Below are positions 46,104 to 54,302 of a stretch of 64,000 nucleotides of DNA, piece after piece; position 1 is the first letter of the stretch; the number at the start of each line of letters is the position of its first letter. Origin of the DNA: Paraliobacillus sp. PM-2 (GTDB taxonomy: Bacteria > Bacillota > Bacilli > Bacillales > Amphibacillaceae); contig NZ_CTEI01000001.1 of the NCBI RefSeq assembly GCF_001368815.1, positions 1,488,001 through 1,552,000 on the forward strand, given 5' to 3'. Made by a program: the position numbers and the translations under genes. The notes beneath the pieces were generated by a model. That model saw nothing but the letters and a program-made list of their open reading frames with translations, did no database searches and was not told the DNA's origin.

Positions 46104-47198
46104 TTAACGGGAATGTTTTTTTAAGTAGTCCATTAACTTTTGAAATGGCACTGGAAAAGGATACGTTGTCAATGCATCAAGCGAAAGAAATAATTGATCG
46201 TTTATCGATCCTTTTGCATTCTCCACACGAAAAAAACGCACATCTAATTCCCAAATGACATGAGAGAAAACATGTTTTATTTTCGGTAATGTTTCTTGTT
46301 TGTGAATGGTTAAGTGATATTTCTGTTCTACCCAGGTTGCAAGATGTTCCTCATCAACATCTTGTTTTAAAACCATAGGAAATTGCCACATATTAGCCAA
46401 CAATCCTTCATTTGGTCGTTGTTCAATGAAAAATCGACCTTTTTCGTCTTGTAATACACACGTGTAATAAGAAAGTTTTTTTTGCTTTTTGGCTTTTGAT
46501 TTAACAGGATAAGCTTGTTCAACCCCATTGTGAAAGGCTTGACAATGTGTCTGTACTGGACAAAGCAAACAGGATGGTGATTTTGGTGTACATACTAACG
46601 CGCCTAATTCCATTAAACCTTGGTTAAAGCCTGAAGGATCTTTATCAGAAATTAGATCACGCACTGCCTCTTCAAAAATGCGTCTTGTACGAGCTTTTGC
46701 AATGTCATCATCAATCATTAAAATGCGGGACAGCACACGCATTACATTTCCATCTACTGCGGGTTGAGGTATATCATAAGCAATACTTAAAATTGCTCCT
46801 GTTGTATATGGGCCAACGCCTTTCAATTCACTTAAGCGTTTCGGATCATTCGGGATGATGCCATTATACGTTGTCGATACTTCTCTGACAGCTTGTTGTA
46901 AATTCCGAGCTCGGGAATAATAACCGAGACCTTCCCAAGCCTTTAATACTTCTTGTTCATCAGCATTAGCCAAAGCTTCTACAGACGGAAATTTTTCTAT
47001 AAAGTGGTTGAAGTATGGAATAACTGTATCAACTTTTGTTTGTTGAAGCATTATTTCAGAAACCCACACTTTGTATGGATCTTGATCTTCTCTCCAAGGC
47101 AGTATTCGTTTTTGGTTGTGAAACCAATTAATTAAGTCTTCTTGAAATGTATCTTTATCAATTTTTTGTAACTTTTTAGTTAAATTACTATCTTTCAC
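46104..47198 (-). CDS. mutY: A/G-specific adenine glycosylase MutY
   Basis: A DNA repair enzyme that removes A opposite 8-oxoguanine, 364 residues. The HhH-GPD domain has the catalytic Glu in SEIMLQQTKVDTVIPY and Asp in PAVDGNVMRV. The helix-hairpin-helix is LKGVGPYTTGAI and the [4Fe-4S] loop has four cysteines (CTPKSPSCLLCPVQTHC). A NUDIX-like C-terminal domain recognises oxoG. It starts at GTG 47198 after GAAGGGG. Divergent from yfhP, as in B. subtilis. Confidence 0.95.
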   Translation of the reverse strand: MKDSNLTKKLQKIDKDTFQEDLINWFHNQKRILPWREDQDPYKVWVSEIMLQQTKVDTVIPYFNHFIEKFPSVEALANADEQEVLKAWEGLGYYSRARNLQQAVREVSTTYNGIIPNDPKRLSELKGVGPYTTGAILSIAYDIPQPAVDGNVMRVLSRILMIDDDIAKARTRRIFEEAVRDLISDKDPSGFNQGLMELGALVCTPKSPSCLLCPVQTHCQAFHNGVEQAYPVKSKAKKQKKLSYYTCVLQDEKGRFFIEQRPNEGLLANMWQFPMVLKQDVDEEHLATWVEQKYHLTIHKQETLPKIKHVFSHVIWELDVRFFRVENAKGSINDQLFLSLDALTTYPFPVPFQKLMDYLKKHSR

Positions 47199-47332
47199 TT
47201 TCTATTCCCCTTCGTGTTACACTAATATTAAAACTAGGATTTTTTAATACAATGTGTAGTTATTAATTTAAAAAGGTATATGTTTATTCTATCCAATCCA
47301 AACTAAAAGTTAAATAAAGGAGGACACCAAAG

Positions 47333-48325
47333 ATGGATACTGGTACCCATATTGCTATGGGCATTGCCCTAGGCGGAATTGCCACTATAGATCCAGCAGT
47401 ACAACAAGATCCAATGTTGTATCAAACAGTTATGATTGGAACAATTGTTGGCTCACATGCTCCTGACTTTGATACAGTATTAAAACTTAAGAACAATGCA
47501 GTATATATTCGACATCATCGTGGAATAACACATTCTATCCCCTCTGTGATCCTATTAGGATTACTTATTTCTGGAATAATTCATCTGTTTGTTCCATCCG
47601 TCTCCTTTCTTCATCTTTGGTTATGGACATTTTTAGCTGTTTTTCTTCATGTATTTGTTGATATTTTTAATGCATATGGTACACAGGCATACCGACCATT
47701 TACTCACCGATGGGTGGCTTATGGATTTATCAATACGTTCGATCCGTTTATTTTTGCTATGCATGTTATTGGTATTGCTGCTTGGGTGCTAGGTGCTGAT
47801 CCGATCCCAACTTGGTTACTTATATATAGTATATTGATTGGCTATTATATACAACGTTATTTATATAAAAAAGCATTAATAAAAAAGATCACACAATACT
47901 ATGGAAAAGTCGAAGGTATTGCAACATCACCAACGATCCGTCAAAATATTTGGCGTCTTGCAATCACAACAGAAGATAGCTTCTACGTTGCACGGGCTGT
48001 TGATGGTAACATTCAAATTGTTGATCGATTCCATCGAATTCCTTTACCAAATAATAAATTAATTGCAACAGCAAAACAAGATAAAAACGTTGCAGCGTTT
48101 TTATCCTTTTCCCCCGTTTATCGTTGGGAAATAAATATGTATGATGATTTTAAAGAGGTTCGCTTTGTTGATCTTAGGTATCGTTCTAAAGGTCACTACC
48201 CTTTTGTAGCCGTAGTAAAGATCGATGACAATTTAAAAATTATCAGTTCCTATACTGGTTGGGTATTTTCTGAAGAGAAATTACAAAACAAATTAGTTAC
48301 AGACGATAATTCAAGTTTATCTTAG
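47333..48325 (+). CDS. yfhP: YfhP-like metal-dependent membrane hydrolase
   Basis: A 330-residue membrane protein of the YdjM/LexA-regulated membrane-bound hydrolase family. The motif GSHAPDFDTVLK with RHHRGITHS near residue 62 supplies His/Asp metal ligands. Several membrane segments lie between 70 and 170, then a soluble tail of about 140 residues. B. subtilis YfhP lies beside mutY in the same orientation. The substrate is unknown. ATG 47333 follows AAAGGAGG. Confidence 0.85.
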   Translation: MDTGTHIAMGIALGGIATIDPAVQQDPMLYQTVMIGTIVGSHAPDFDTVLKLKNNAVYIRHHRGITHSIPSVILLGLLISGIIHLFVPSVSFLHLWLWTFLAVFLHVFVDIFNAYGTQAYRPFTHRWVAYGFINTFDPFIFAMHVIGIAAWVLGADPIPTWLLIYSILIGYYIQRYLYKKALIKKITQYYGKVEGIATSPTIRQNIWRLAITTEDSFYVARAVDGNIQIVDRFHRIPLPNNKLIATAKQDKNVAAFLSFSPVYRWEINMYDDFKEVRFVDLRYRSKGHYPFVAVVKIDDNLKIISSYTGWVFSEEKLQNKLVTDDNSSLS

Positions 48326-48427
48326 TAAAAACTGACTATTGTTTTCTTGTATAGATAAACAGCTTTCTGCGGAAACTAGTTAATGCACAATTAAAAGTGC
48401 AAATTAACTCTAAACGGAGAGATAATC

Positions 48428-48583
48428 ATGCGTAATAAGCAAAAAGATTTTCCGATTAGAAAGCAAACTAATTTGAACCCTAGGGCTAAAGCTGATAATC
48501 ACGCCCTTCGTCCAAATGGATCAATTAATACGACACCACAAGAACGTATGGGTAGAGGTGAAGATAATCATGTATCGTCTTAA
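48428..48583 (+). CDS. sspK: Small acid-soluble spore protein K
   Basis: A 51-residue protein, MRNKQKDFPIRKQ through PRAKADNHALRPNGSINTTP to QERM, matching the minor spore protein SspK. The ATG has GGAGAG upstream. It overlaps the next small gene by 14 bp. In B. subtilis sspK is in the same neighbourhood and is made in the forespore under SigG. Confidence 0.82.
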   Translation: MRNKQKDFPIRKQTNLNPRAKADNHALRPNGSINTTPQERMGRGEDNHVSS

Positions 48584-48713
48584 CCGTAACGAATCTAATC
48601 CATTTCAATCACCACGTGCAAATCCTAAGCATGCTTCTCGTCAAGTGAATGGAGAAACAGAGCCTAGCCAATTGCAAAAAATCATAAAAGTCCAAACAAG
48701 AAAAAGGACCTAA
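48570..48713 (+). CDS. YpzG-like small protein
   Basis: A 47-residue basic protein, MYRLNRNESNPFQSPRANPK then HASRQVNGETEPSQL, ending QTRKRT. The NPK..RQVNGET segment is characteristic of the YpzG family found in spore formers. ATG 48570 overlaps sspK and has GAGGTGA eight bases upstream; a longer frame start at 48516 lies inside sspK and is rejected. Co-transcription with sspK suggests a spore role, which is inference. Confidence 0.75.
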   Translation: MYRLNRNESNPFQSPRANPKHASRQVNGETEPSQLQKIIKVQTRKRT

Positions 48714-48716
48714 TTT

Positions 48717-48755
48717 AAAAGCATGTCGTCATTATCTAATGATGGCATGCTTTTT
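48717..48755 (+). terminator. Intrinsic terminator of the sspK-ypzG-like operon
   Basis: Nine-bp stem AAAAGCATG/CATGCTTTT (48717-48725 with 48746-48754), extended by inner pairs and followed by T. Confidence 0.85.
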
Positions 48756-48837
48756 CCAATTATCTGAAGTAATCAATGGACGGCATCTCCTTATCTATAG
48801 TACACTATACTTTGATAATCATTAGGGGGCTATAGGT

Positions 48838-49629
48838 ATGATAAAATTATTCGCTACCGATTTGGATGGTACACTTTTACAAAATTACAGCACCATTTTA
48901 GAAGAGGATAAACAGGCAATACAACTATTACATGATCACAATGTAGAATTAGCAATAGCAACAGGTCGAGCAGATAATGAGATACAAGAAATTTATCGAC
49001 AATTAGCTTTAAATGGCCATCGCGTTAGTCAAAATGGTAGCTTCGTACATAATAGTAACAATCACTTGCTACTTGAACAGACTTTTCCCAATCATATAAG
49101 CCAAGCTCTTTTTCATGCAATAGAAGAAAACGGGATTAACTATCTTATTTCCACTGCTGAACAGACATTATTAAAAGAAAAGACTCCTTTTTTCAAAAAA
49201 TATGAAGACGTGTTTTTCTTTCCTTTGGTAGAACATCGTGAATTTGATACTGAAATTGGAAACAGTATTATTCCTTCTAAATTTATGATTGTTGGTGAAA
49301 CACATGAAATCACTACTGTTCAGAAGCAATTAGATCAACAATTTAATGGTGAAGTAGAAAGTTATTTATCTGATCCCGGTTGTGTTGATATTGTACCTAA
49401 AGGGATAAATAAAGGGAATGCTTTAACGCAATTATTAGAAACCATAGAAATTAAACCTGAAGAAATCGCTGTTATTGGTGACTCTTTTAATGACATTTCG
49501 ATGTTGCAAATGACACCACATAGCTATGCGATTTCTACTGCTGATCCAGAGGTAAAGCAACATGCCGCTCATATCGTTGACCATGTACATCAAGCAGTAT
49601 CAGATTTACAAGCAAAAGAATTGCTCTAA
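48838..49629 (+). CDS. HAD-superfamily phosphatase, Cof type
   Basis: A 263-residue class IIB HAD hydrolase. Motif I is FATDLDGTLLQ (nucleophile Asp8), motif II IATGRA, and motif III/IV KGINKGNAL with IGDSFNDISML near 218. Such enzymes dephosphorylate sugar phosphates or flavin nucleotides; the substrate here is unknown. It is a single gene between the spore-protein operon and the convergent recX. Confidence 0.9.
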   Translation: MIKLFATDLDGTLLQNYSTILEEDKQAIQLLHDHNVELAIATGRADNEIQEIYRQLALNGHRVSQNGSFVHNSNNHLLLEQTFPNHISQALFHAIEENGINYLISTAEQTLLKEKTPFFKKYEDVFFFPLVEHREFDTEIGNSIIPSKFMIVGETHEITTVQKQLDQQFNGEVESYLSDPGCVDIVPKGINKGNALTQLLETIEIKPEEIAVIGDSFNDISMLQMTPHSYAISTADPEVKQHAAHIVDHVHQAVSDLQAKELL

Positions 49630-49634
49630 TAAAT

Positions 49635-49673
49635 AGAAATGTGGAGTTAAGTATCTCTTTACTCCACATTTCT
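49635..49673. terminator. Bidirectional terminator overlapping the recX stop
   Basis: Thirteen-bp perfect stem (49635-49647 with 49661-49673). The right arm encodes the last residues of RecX (RNVE), so the terminator is shared by the HAD gene and recX. Confidence 0.75.
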
Positions 49674-50477
49674 TAAATAAATTTCTATAAATTTTTCAAT
49701 AATCTCAAAGGAAAAACCTTTTTGATAAAGCGAAGCCTTTACTTTATGTTGTAATTCAAATCCATCCCATTTTCGTTGATGTTTTCTCAAAATCTTTTCT
49801 CCTTGGTAAACAACTGCTTGCCATTCTTGATCCTCATCTTTATTATTGTTAGATTGTCCAATTGCTTCGGTAATTACGTCTTGCGTAAAACCTTTCTGTA
49901 ATAAGCTTTGTTTTATTTTATTCAACTGTTGCTTAAAAGAAGCTTTATTGCTCTGACTTTGTTTCTTTGTAATTAATTTACTCGCCTTTTCTACTTGTTG
50001 ATCAAATGAATAATGCATAAGTCCCGTTTCAGCAGCCTGTACAGGAACACCCTTTTCTATTAATTCCTTTTTTATTAATAAAGGGCCTTTACTTGTTGTT
50101 TGAACTTTTGTTCGCACAAAAGCCTCGGCAAATAACTGATCATCAAGCCATTTTTCTTCTTTCAATCGCTTAAGAATCACTTGAATTTGTTCTTCGTCCA
50201 ACTCTTTTTTTAGTAAATAATCATACATTTCTTTTGAAGATCGCATTCTGTAGCTTAGAAATTGTAAAGCAAGGGAATACCCTTTATGTAAATTATCTTT
50301 TTTAATGAGTGTATCGATTACTGTTTGATCCATTTCCATTCCTTTATGGATATGTTCAGCAATCAATGTATCTTCCTCCACACTGAAGGCATAGGACTCC
50401 TTACCATTTTGTTCTAAGAAAACATTAAAACGATGATTATTCTTTTTTTGTGTCGTAATTCGAGATATTTTTTGCAT
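49659..50477 (-). CDS. recX: Recombination regulator RecX
   Basis: A 272-residue RecX of the long Firmicutes form. Repeated three-helix units are seen as ALQFLSYRMRSSKEMYDYL, VILKRLKEEKWLDDQLFAEA and LLIKKELIEKGVPVQAA. It modulates RecA filaments. ATG 50477 follows GAGGTGA; an in-frame ATG three codons upstream overlaps the site. Divergent from yfhF, as in B. subtilis. Confidence 0.92.
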   Translation of the reverse strand: MQKISRITTQKKNNHRFNVFLEQNGKESYAFSVEEDTLIAEHIHKGMEMDQTVIDTLIKKDNLHKGYSLALQFLSYRMRSSKEMYDYLLKKELDEEQIQVILKRLKEEKWLDDQLFAEAFVRTKVQTTSKGPLLIKKELIEKGVPVQAAETGLMHYSFDQQVEKASKLITKKQSQSNKASFKQQLNKIKQSLLQKGFTQDVITEAIGQSNNNKDEDQEWQAVVYQGEKILRKHQRKWDGFELQHKVKASLYQKGFSFEIIEKFIEIYLRNVE

Positions 50478-50530
50478 ATACGTCACCTCATTAATAAGTT
50501 TAACATGAATTCTGTTATAGGAGGATTATA

Positions 50531-51439
50531 ATGAAAATAGTAATTGCAGGCGGAACTGGTTTTGTGGGATCACAATTAACAGCATTACTTACAGATCAAG
50601 GGCATCAAGTTTTTATACTCACTCGTTCACCGGAGAATTTTACAAACAAACCTTCTGTTACTTATGTTGGCTGGTTAAATGAAAAGGATAAACCTGAAGA
50701 AGTACTAAAGGATTGTAAAGCAATTATTAATCTGGCAGGTGAATCCTTGTTTGGTTATTGGACAGAAGAAAAGAAAAAACGTATTCTTGATAGCCGGATA
50801 AATGCCACAAAAAACATTATTCATTTAATTAAATCCATGGAAAAACAACCAGAAGTATTGGTAAACGCCTCTGCTGTAGGTTATTATGGGACATCGGATG
50901 AACAGATTTTCACTGAGAAAACTACCCATCCTGGTGACGATTTCTTAGCTTATGTGACAAACGAATGGGAAAAGACTGCTCAACACGCAGAAGTACTTGG
51001 TATTCGTGTTGTCTATGCACGATTAGGAATTGTTTTAGGTGATAATGGGACACTGCCGTTAATGGAATTGCCATACAAATACTTTGTCGGAGGACCAATT
51101 GGCCCTGGTGAACAATGGCTATCATGGGTTCATATCAATGATGTTGTTCGATTACTTTTATTTGCAATTGAGAAAAAGCAGATAAAAGGACCATTAAATA
51201 TTACTGCTCCAACTCCCGTCCGTAATAAAGATTTTAGTGTGCAATTAGCTAAGCTATTACATCGTCCAAACATTATAAGAATACCTTCTTTTGTTATTCG
51301 AACCGTTCTTGGGGAAATGAGTATGTTAGTTGTTCGAGGACAAGCAGTATTACCTAATAAAGCATTATCATATGGCTATTCATTTCAATATCCGAACTTA
51401 CAGACGGCTTTAGCGTCCATATTGATAAAGCATGATTAA
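50531..51439 (+). CDS. yfhF: YfhF-like epimerase (TIGR01777/SDR39U1)
   Basis: A 302-residue atypical short-chain dehydrogenase. The NAD(P) motif is IAGGTGFVGSQL at the N-terminus, NASAVGYYG carries the active-site Tyr region near 118, and a C-terminal DUF1731 region includes the Pro-rich tail. The substrate is unknown for the family. ATG 50531 follows AGGAGG. Syntenic with B. subtilis yfhF beside recX. Confidence 0.9.
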   Translation: MKIVIAGGTGFVGSQLTALLTDQGHQVFILTRSPENFTNKPSVTYVGWLNEKDKPEEVLKDCKAIINLAGESLFGYWTEEKKKRILDSRINATKNIIHLIKSMEKQPEVLVNASAVGYYGTSDEQIFTEKTTHPGDDFLAYVTNEWEKTAQHAEVLGIRVVYARLGIVLGDNGTLPLMELPYKYFVGGPIGPGEQWLSWVHINDVVRLLLFAIEKKQIKGPLNITAPTPVRNKDFSVQLAKLLHRPNIIRIPSFVIRTVLGEMSMLVVRGQAVLPNKALSYGYSFQYPNLQTALASILIKHD

Positions 51440-51457
51440 TTCATTTGCTATAACGAT

Positions 51458-51496
51458 AAAAGGTATGAAACGATCTTACTGTTGCATACCTTTTAT
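51458..51496 (+). terminator. Intrinsic terminator after yfhF
   Basis: Ten-bp stem AAAAGGTATG/CATACCTTTT (51458-51467 with 51485-51494), T-rich tail. Confidence 0.75.
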
Positions 51497-51547
51497 TCAT
51501 ATTATTGAATATTTTTTACGACATGCCGTAAACTATTGGAAGCAGCT

Positions 51548-51844
51548 TTACGAAAGTAGCAATAAATATGTCGATTGTTCTAGACCATCTCTTCTCGCTA
51601 ATAGTTCAGATACATCTTCTTTTGCTTCTTCAATAGTGGAACCAAACCCATAACCTACTATTTCCCCGTCTAGTTCTAATTCTAAAGCCGCTTGCCAGAT
51701 ATTTATCTTATTATCCTGATGATAGTTGTATGTAACAATCCAATCTTGTCTCTTACAGATGTAATCAGGTTTTATCATCTTAATTACCTTGTCTATAACT
51801 ACTTCTTTATGTAGTCCCGAATATATCATCAAGCAGCCAATCAT
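51548..51844 (-). CDS. Hypothetical protein, 98 residues
   Basis: An uncharacterised small protein. The C-terminal half, ALELELDGEIVGYGFGSTIE then EAKEDVSELLAR, has a beta-beta-alpha pattern and Gly/Lys/Ala spacing reminiscent of double-stranded-RNA-binding-like folds, but the match is weak. The GTG, ATG and TTG options near the N-terminus are ambiguous; ATG 51844 has GAGGGAGGG close upstream. No operon partner: the neighbours are convergent yfhF and divergent XRE gene. Confidence 0.6.
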   Translation of the reverse strand: MIGCLMIYSGLHKEVVIDKVIKMIKPDYICKRQDWIVTYNYHQDNKINIWQAALELELDGEIVGYGFGSTIEEAKEDVSELLARRDGLEQSTYLLLLS

Positions 51845-51973
51845 ACACTACCCTCCCTCGTTGTTCTTATACAGAATATTTTACTATAAGTTCCATAACA
51901 GAACAACAGATACCCCACTTTTCTTTTTCATCATGATAGGATTACGACATAGAAATAGATAGCGAGTGATACT

Positions 51974-52399
51974 ATGATATTAAATCAATTACCGGCAAAC
52001 ATTAAATATTATCGAAATAGAAATAATTGGACACAACAACAACTTGCTAATGAATTAAACATTTCACGATCAGTAATTGCCAAATGGGAAAATGGCGATG
52101 TTACACCTGACTTACACGCTGTTGTTAAATTAAGTATACTTTTTAATCAACCGATTGATTATTTAATTGGAATAGGCTCAAAAACAGCGCATCAATTAAG
52201 TGAATTTCAACAGTTATACCAAGCGAAAGCAGAAGAACCAGATGTCTATAATAACGAATTGGCGGAAATTTTAGATTATCTTACAAAGCATCCAATGCTA
52301 AAAGAGCAAATACAAGAGATGCAACATATACCAATAAAAAAACAAAAGGCAATACATCGTATGCTTAAAAGTATCATCGCTGAATCCAAACGTCTTTAG
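51974..52399 (+). CDS. XRE-family helix-turn-helix regulator
   Basis: A 141-residue regulator. The Cro/C1-type domain covers residues 8-65 (IKYYRNRNNWTQQQLANELN, then VIAKWENGDVTPDL and LFNQPIDYLIGI). The remaining part is helical and could mediate dimerisation. The ribosome site is weak (GCGAGTG). It stands alone, so its targets are unknown. Confidence 0.82.
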   Translation: MILNQLPANIKYYRNRNNWTQQQLANELNISRSVIAKWENGDVTPDLHAVVKLSILFNQPIDYLIGIGSKTAHQLSEFQQLYQAKAEEPDVYNNELAEILDYLTKHPMLKEQIQEMQHIPIKKQKAIHRMLKSIIAESKRL

Positions 52400-52432
52400 T
52401 TCTATTTAAATGAATCTCCTTTTTTCAAAAAC

Positions 52433-52464
52433 AAAACTCCCTTTTTAAAATAAAGGGAGTTTTT
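52433..52464. terminator. Bidirectional intrinsic terminator
   Basis: Twelve-bp stem AAAACTCCCTTT/AAAGGGAGTTTT (52433-52444 with 52452-52463) between the convergent XRE and SufR-like genes. Confidence 0.85.
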
Positions 52465-52508
52465 ATGTTATATACTATATATAAGTGCTTTTACTAACCG
52501 CTTTACCC

Positions 52509-53141
52509 TTACTTTTCTTTCACCAAATACTTACAGCTTTTTCCGCCTTTTGCAATACATTCAACACGTTCTACTTGATCTGTACCGAGTACTTCTTTAA
52601 ATAACTTTAATTCACACTCACATGGTTTATCGTATCGATCAGCAATAGCAATTATTGGACAATTGTATTGAGCAAAACTGAATTCTTCATCATTTTTAGT
52701 ATCAATGTATTCAGCCATATAGCCACTTTCGTTTTGTACATCAACTAAATCTTTTACTTTTTCTTTTAAAGTATCTTCATCATATATTCGACGAACATAC
52801 TTTTTTCTCATTCGATTTTCACGATTTTCAAATAATTTATCTATTGCGTCTGTTCCCATACTTTCTTGAATATCTCGTAGAATTTCCACTGCTATTTTGT
52901 CATAACTATTCGGAAATATCTTTTCACCTTCATTAGTCAATGAATAGAAAATAACTGGACGACCCATAGGCTGTCTTACCGTACGAGAACTAATTAAATG
53001 CTCACCCTCAAGCTTTACTAGATGCTTTCTGACAGCCATTTCTGTAATATCTAAATGTTTTTTTAAGCCACTAACAGAAAGTTCCTTCTTTTTTTTCAAT
53101 AATTCTAATATTGCTTGTCGAGTTGACACTTCCTTTGACAT
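52509..53141 (-). CDS. SufR-like iron-sulfur transcriptional regulator
   Basis: A 210-residue DeoR/ArsR-like winged-helix protein. The helix-turn-helix is SVSGLKKHLDITEMAVRKHL, followed by a wing (GRPVIFYSLT). The C-terminal part has four spaced cysteines: NCPIIAIAD, PCECELKLF and ECIAKGGKSCKYLV. This arrangement resembles SufR-type repressors that sense Fe-S cluster supply. ATG 53141 follows AGGTG. It is divergent from the DUF1450 protein gene, which it may control. Confidence 0.8.
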   Translation of the reverse strand: MSKEVSTRQAILELLKKKKELSVSGLKKHLDITEMAVRKHLVKLEGEHLISSRTVRQPMGRPVIFYSLTNEGEKIFPNSYDKIAVEILRDIQESMGTDAIDKLFENRENRMRKKYVRRIYDEDTLKEKVKDLVDVQNESGYMAEYIDTKNDEEFSFAQYNCPIIAIADRYDKPCECELKLFKEVLGTDQVERVECIAKGGKSCKYLVKEK

Positions 53142-53289
53142 ATCCAACACCTACCCTTACTTACTATATTACCTAAAAAAGATTGTGAAGTAAATAACAA
53201 ACTATGGGTTTTTATATTAAAAAGTTGACAAAGTTGTGAATAGACGTTACTTTTATTACGCAAATTAGAAAAGTTGATAGAAAAAGAAG

Positions 53290-53544
53290 GTGTTTCTTAT
53301 CGGTATCGTAGTTGTCGAAATATGCGAGAGTAATTTACTCCAAACAATAAATGCTGAGAACCTGTTTGAATCAGAGTATCCTGAAGTTGCTGTTCTAGTA
53401 AGTGACTGTCTAAATTTCTGTGGATTATGTCGCTTAAAACCATATGCACTGGTTAATGGTAAACGTATTCGCGGGAAAGATGTTGACGATTGTATTCAAA
53501 AAATAAGACAAGCTATTGAAGAGGAACTGGCTCTCTATCAGTAA
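53290..53544 (+). CDS. DUF1450 (YuzB-family) protein
   Basis: An 84-codon frame for a small ferredoxin-like protein. VVVEICESNLL and CLNFCGLCRLKPYALVNGK supply a conserved Cys pattern (CESN, CLNFCGLC) typical of DUF1450, whose function is unknown but may involve a metal or Fe-S site. The GTG at 53290 overlaps the AAGAAGGTG ribosome site. Homologues, as I recall them, start at the GIVVVEIC position, here an ATC at 53299 six bases after the site. A TTGACA element lies at 53225. Confidence 0.8.
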   Translation: MFLIGIVVVEICESNLLQTINAENLFESEYPEVAVLVSDCLNFCGLCRLKPYALVNGKRIRGKDVDDCIQKIRQAIEEELALYQ

Positions 53545-53582
53545 AAACCTTCTATTTTCAGATTAATACAGCGGAACTTTGG

Positions 53583-53614
53583 AAGCTGCGGCGTTCTACC
53601 TCCGCAGCTTTTTT
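53583..53614 (+). terminator. Intrinsic terminator after the DUF1450 gene
   Basis: Nine-bp GC-rich stem AAGCTGCGG/CCGCAGCTT (53583-53591 with 53602-53610), then six T. Confidence 0.9.
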
Positions 53615-53654
53615 AAAACCTAACTTATTCATTTCCATCTTTAACAATACGTCC

Positions 53655-54041
53655 TCAAGAATCTTCTTCTTTTTTTTCATTCAAATGGAGTTTTTTTAAT
53701 ATATCAATGATTTCTTGTTCCTTTTCTTCACTTTCTAACCCTTCAATTCCATAATAGTAACCACTGATTCGCTTTTTTTTCCATACGATAGTACCTGTCA
53801 TTTTCACTTTTTCTTGCCCAAGCATGAAAGAAATTTCTAACAAATAGTTTTTCTTATCTAATGGTAAATCTAGATCTGTCCCTATTTTCATTCCACCTGG
53901 ACTCAAGTCAATAATTTGTAAATTTCCTGCATCTGATCTATGTAATTTATCTTGTTCTATATTATCTATTAAAATGACAAAGGTACCATTAATCGGTTTG
54001 GGGAACTGATAGCGTAATGATTCCTGACGTCTGTATCGCAT
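53655..54041 (-). CDS. PilZ-domain protein
   Basis: A 128-residue single-domain PilZ protein, a c-di-GMP receptor class. RxxxR is seen as RYRRQESLRY at the very N-terminus and the second motif is DLSPGGMKI near residue 46, together the ligand-binding pair. ATG 54041 fits AAAGGATG; a start at 54050 lies too close to that site. It sits downstream of a chemoreceptor that is itself behind a c-di-GMP riboswitch. Confidence 0.82.
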   Translation of the reverse strand: MRYRRQESLRYQFPKPINGTFVILIDNIEQDKLHRSDAGNLQIIDLSPGGMKIGTDLDLPLDKKNYLLEISFMLGQEKVKMTGTIVWKKKRISGYYYGIEGLESEEKEQEIIDILKKLHLNEKKEEDS

Positions 54042-54248
54042 GTAATTCATCCTTTTATATAAATCTTCTTTAATAACTAGATAAGTATTCGGCTACCATT
54101 CGTTTAACTAACTTAACAATAAACACGACTATAATTTAACATATCAAATAAGTCCGTTATAGCTAATTACTTGTTTCATACTTCTTTACTAATTTATAAC
54201 ACATTGATGATTTATTGGAAACCTATTTAATTTTATTATTACTAATAA

Positions 54249-54295
54249 AAAAACATCATTCCCAGTACAAACCCATACTTCAAATGATGTTTTTT
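54249..54295 (-). terminator. Terminator after the chemoreceptor gene
   Basis: AACATCATT/AATGATGTT arms around a 22-base loop, flanked by long A and T runs; works on the minus strand. Confidence 0.75.
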
Positions 54296-54302
54296 ATATT
54301 TT

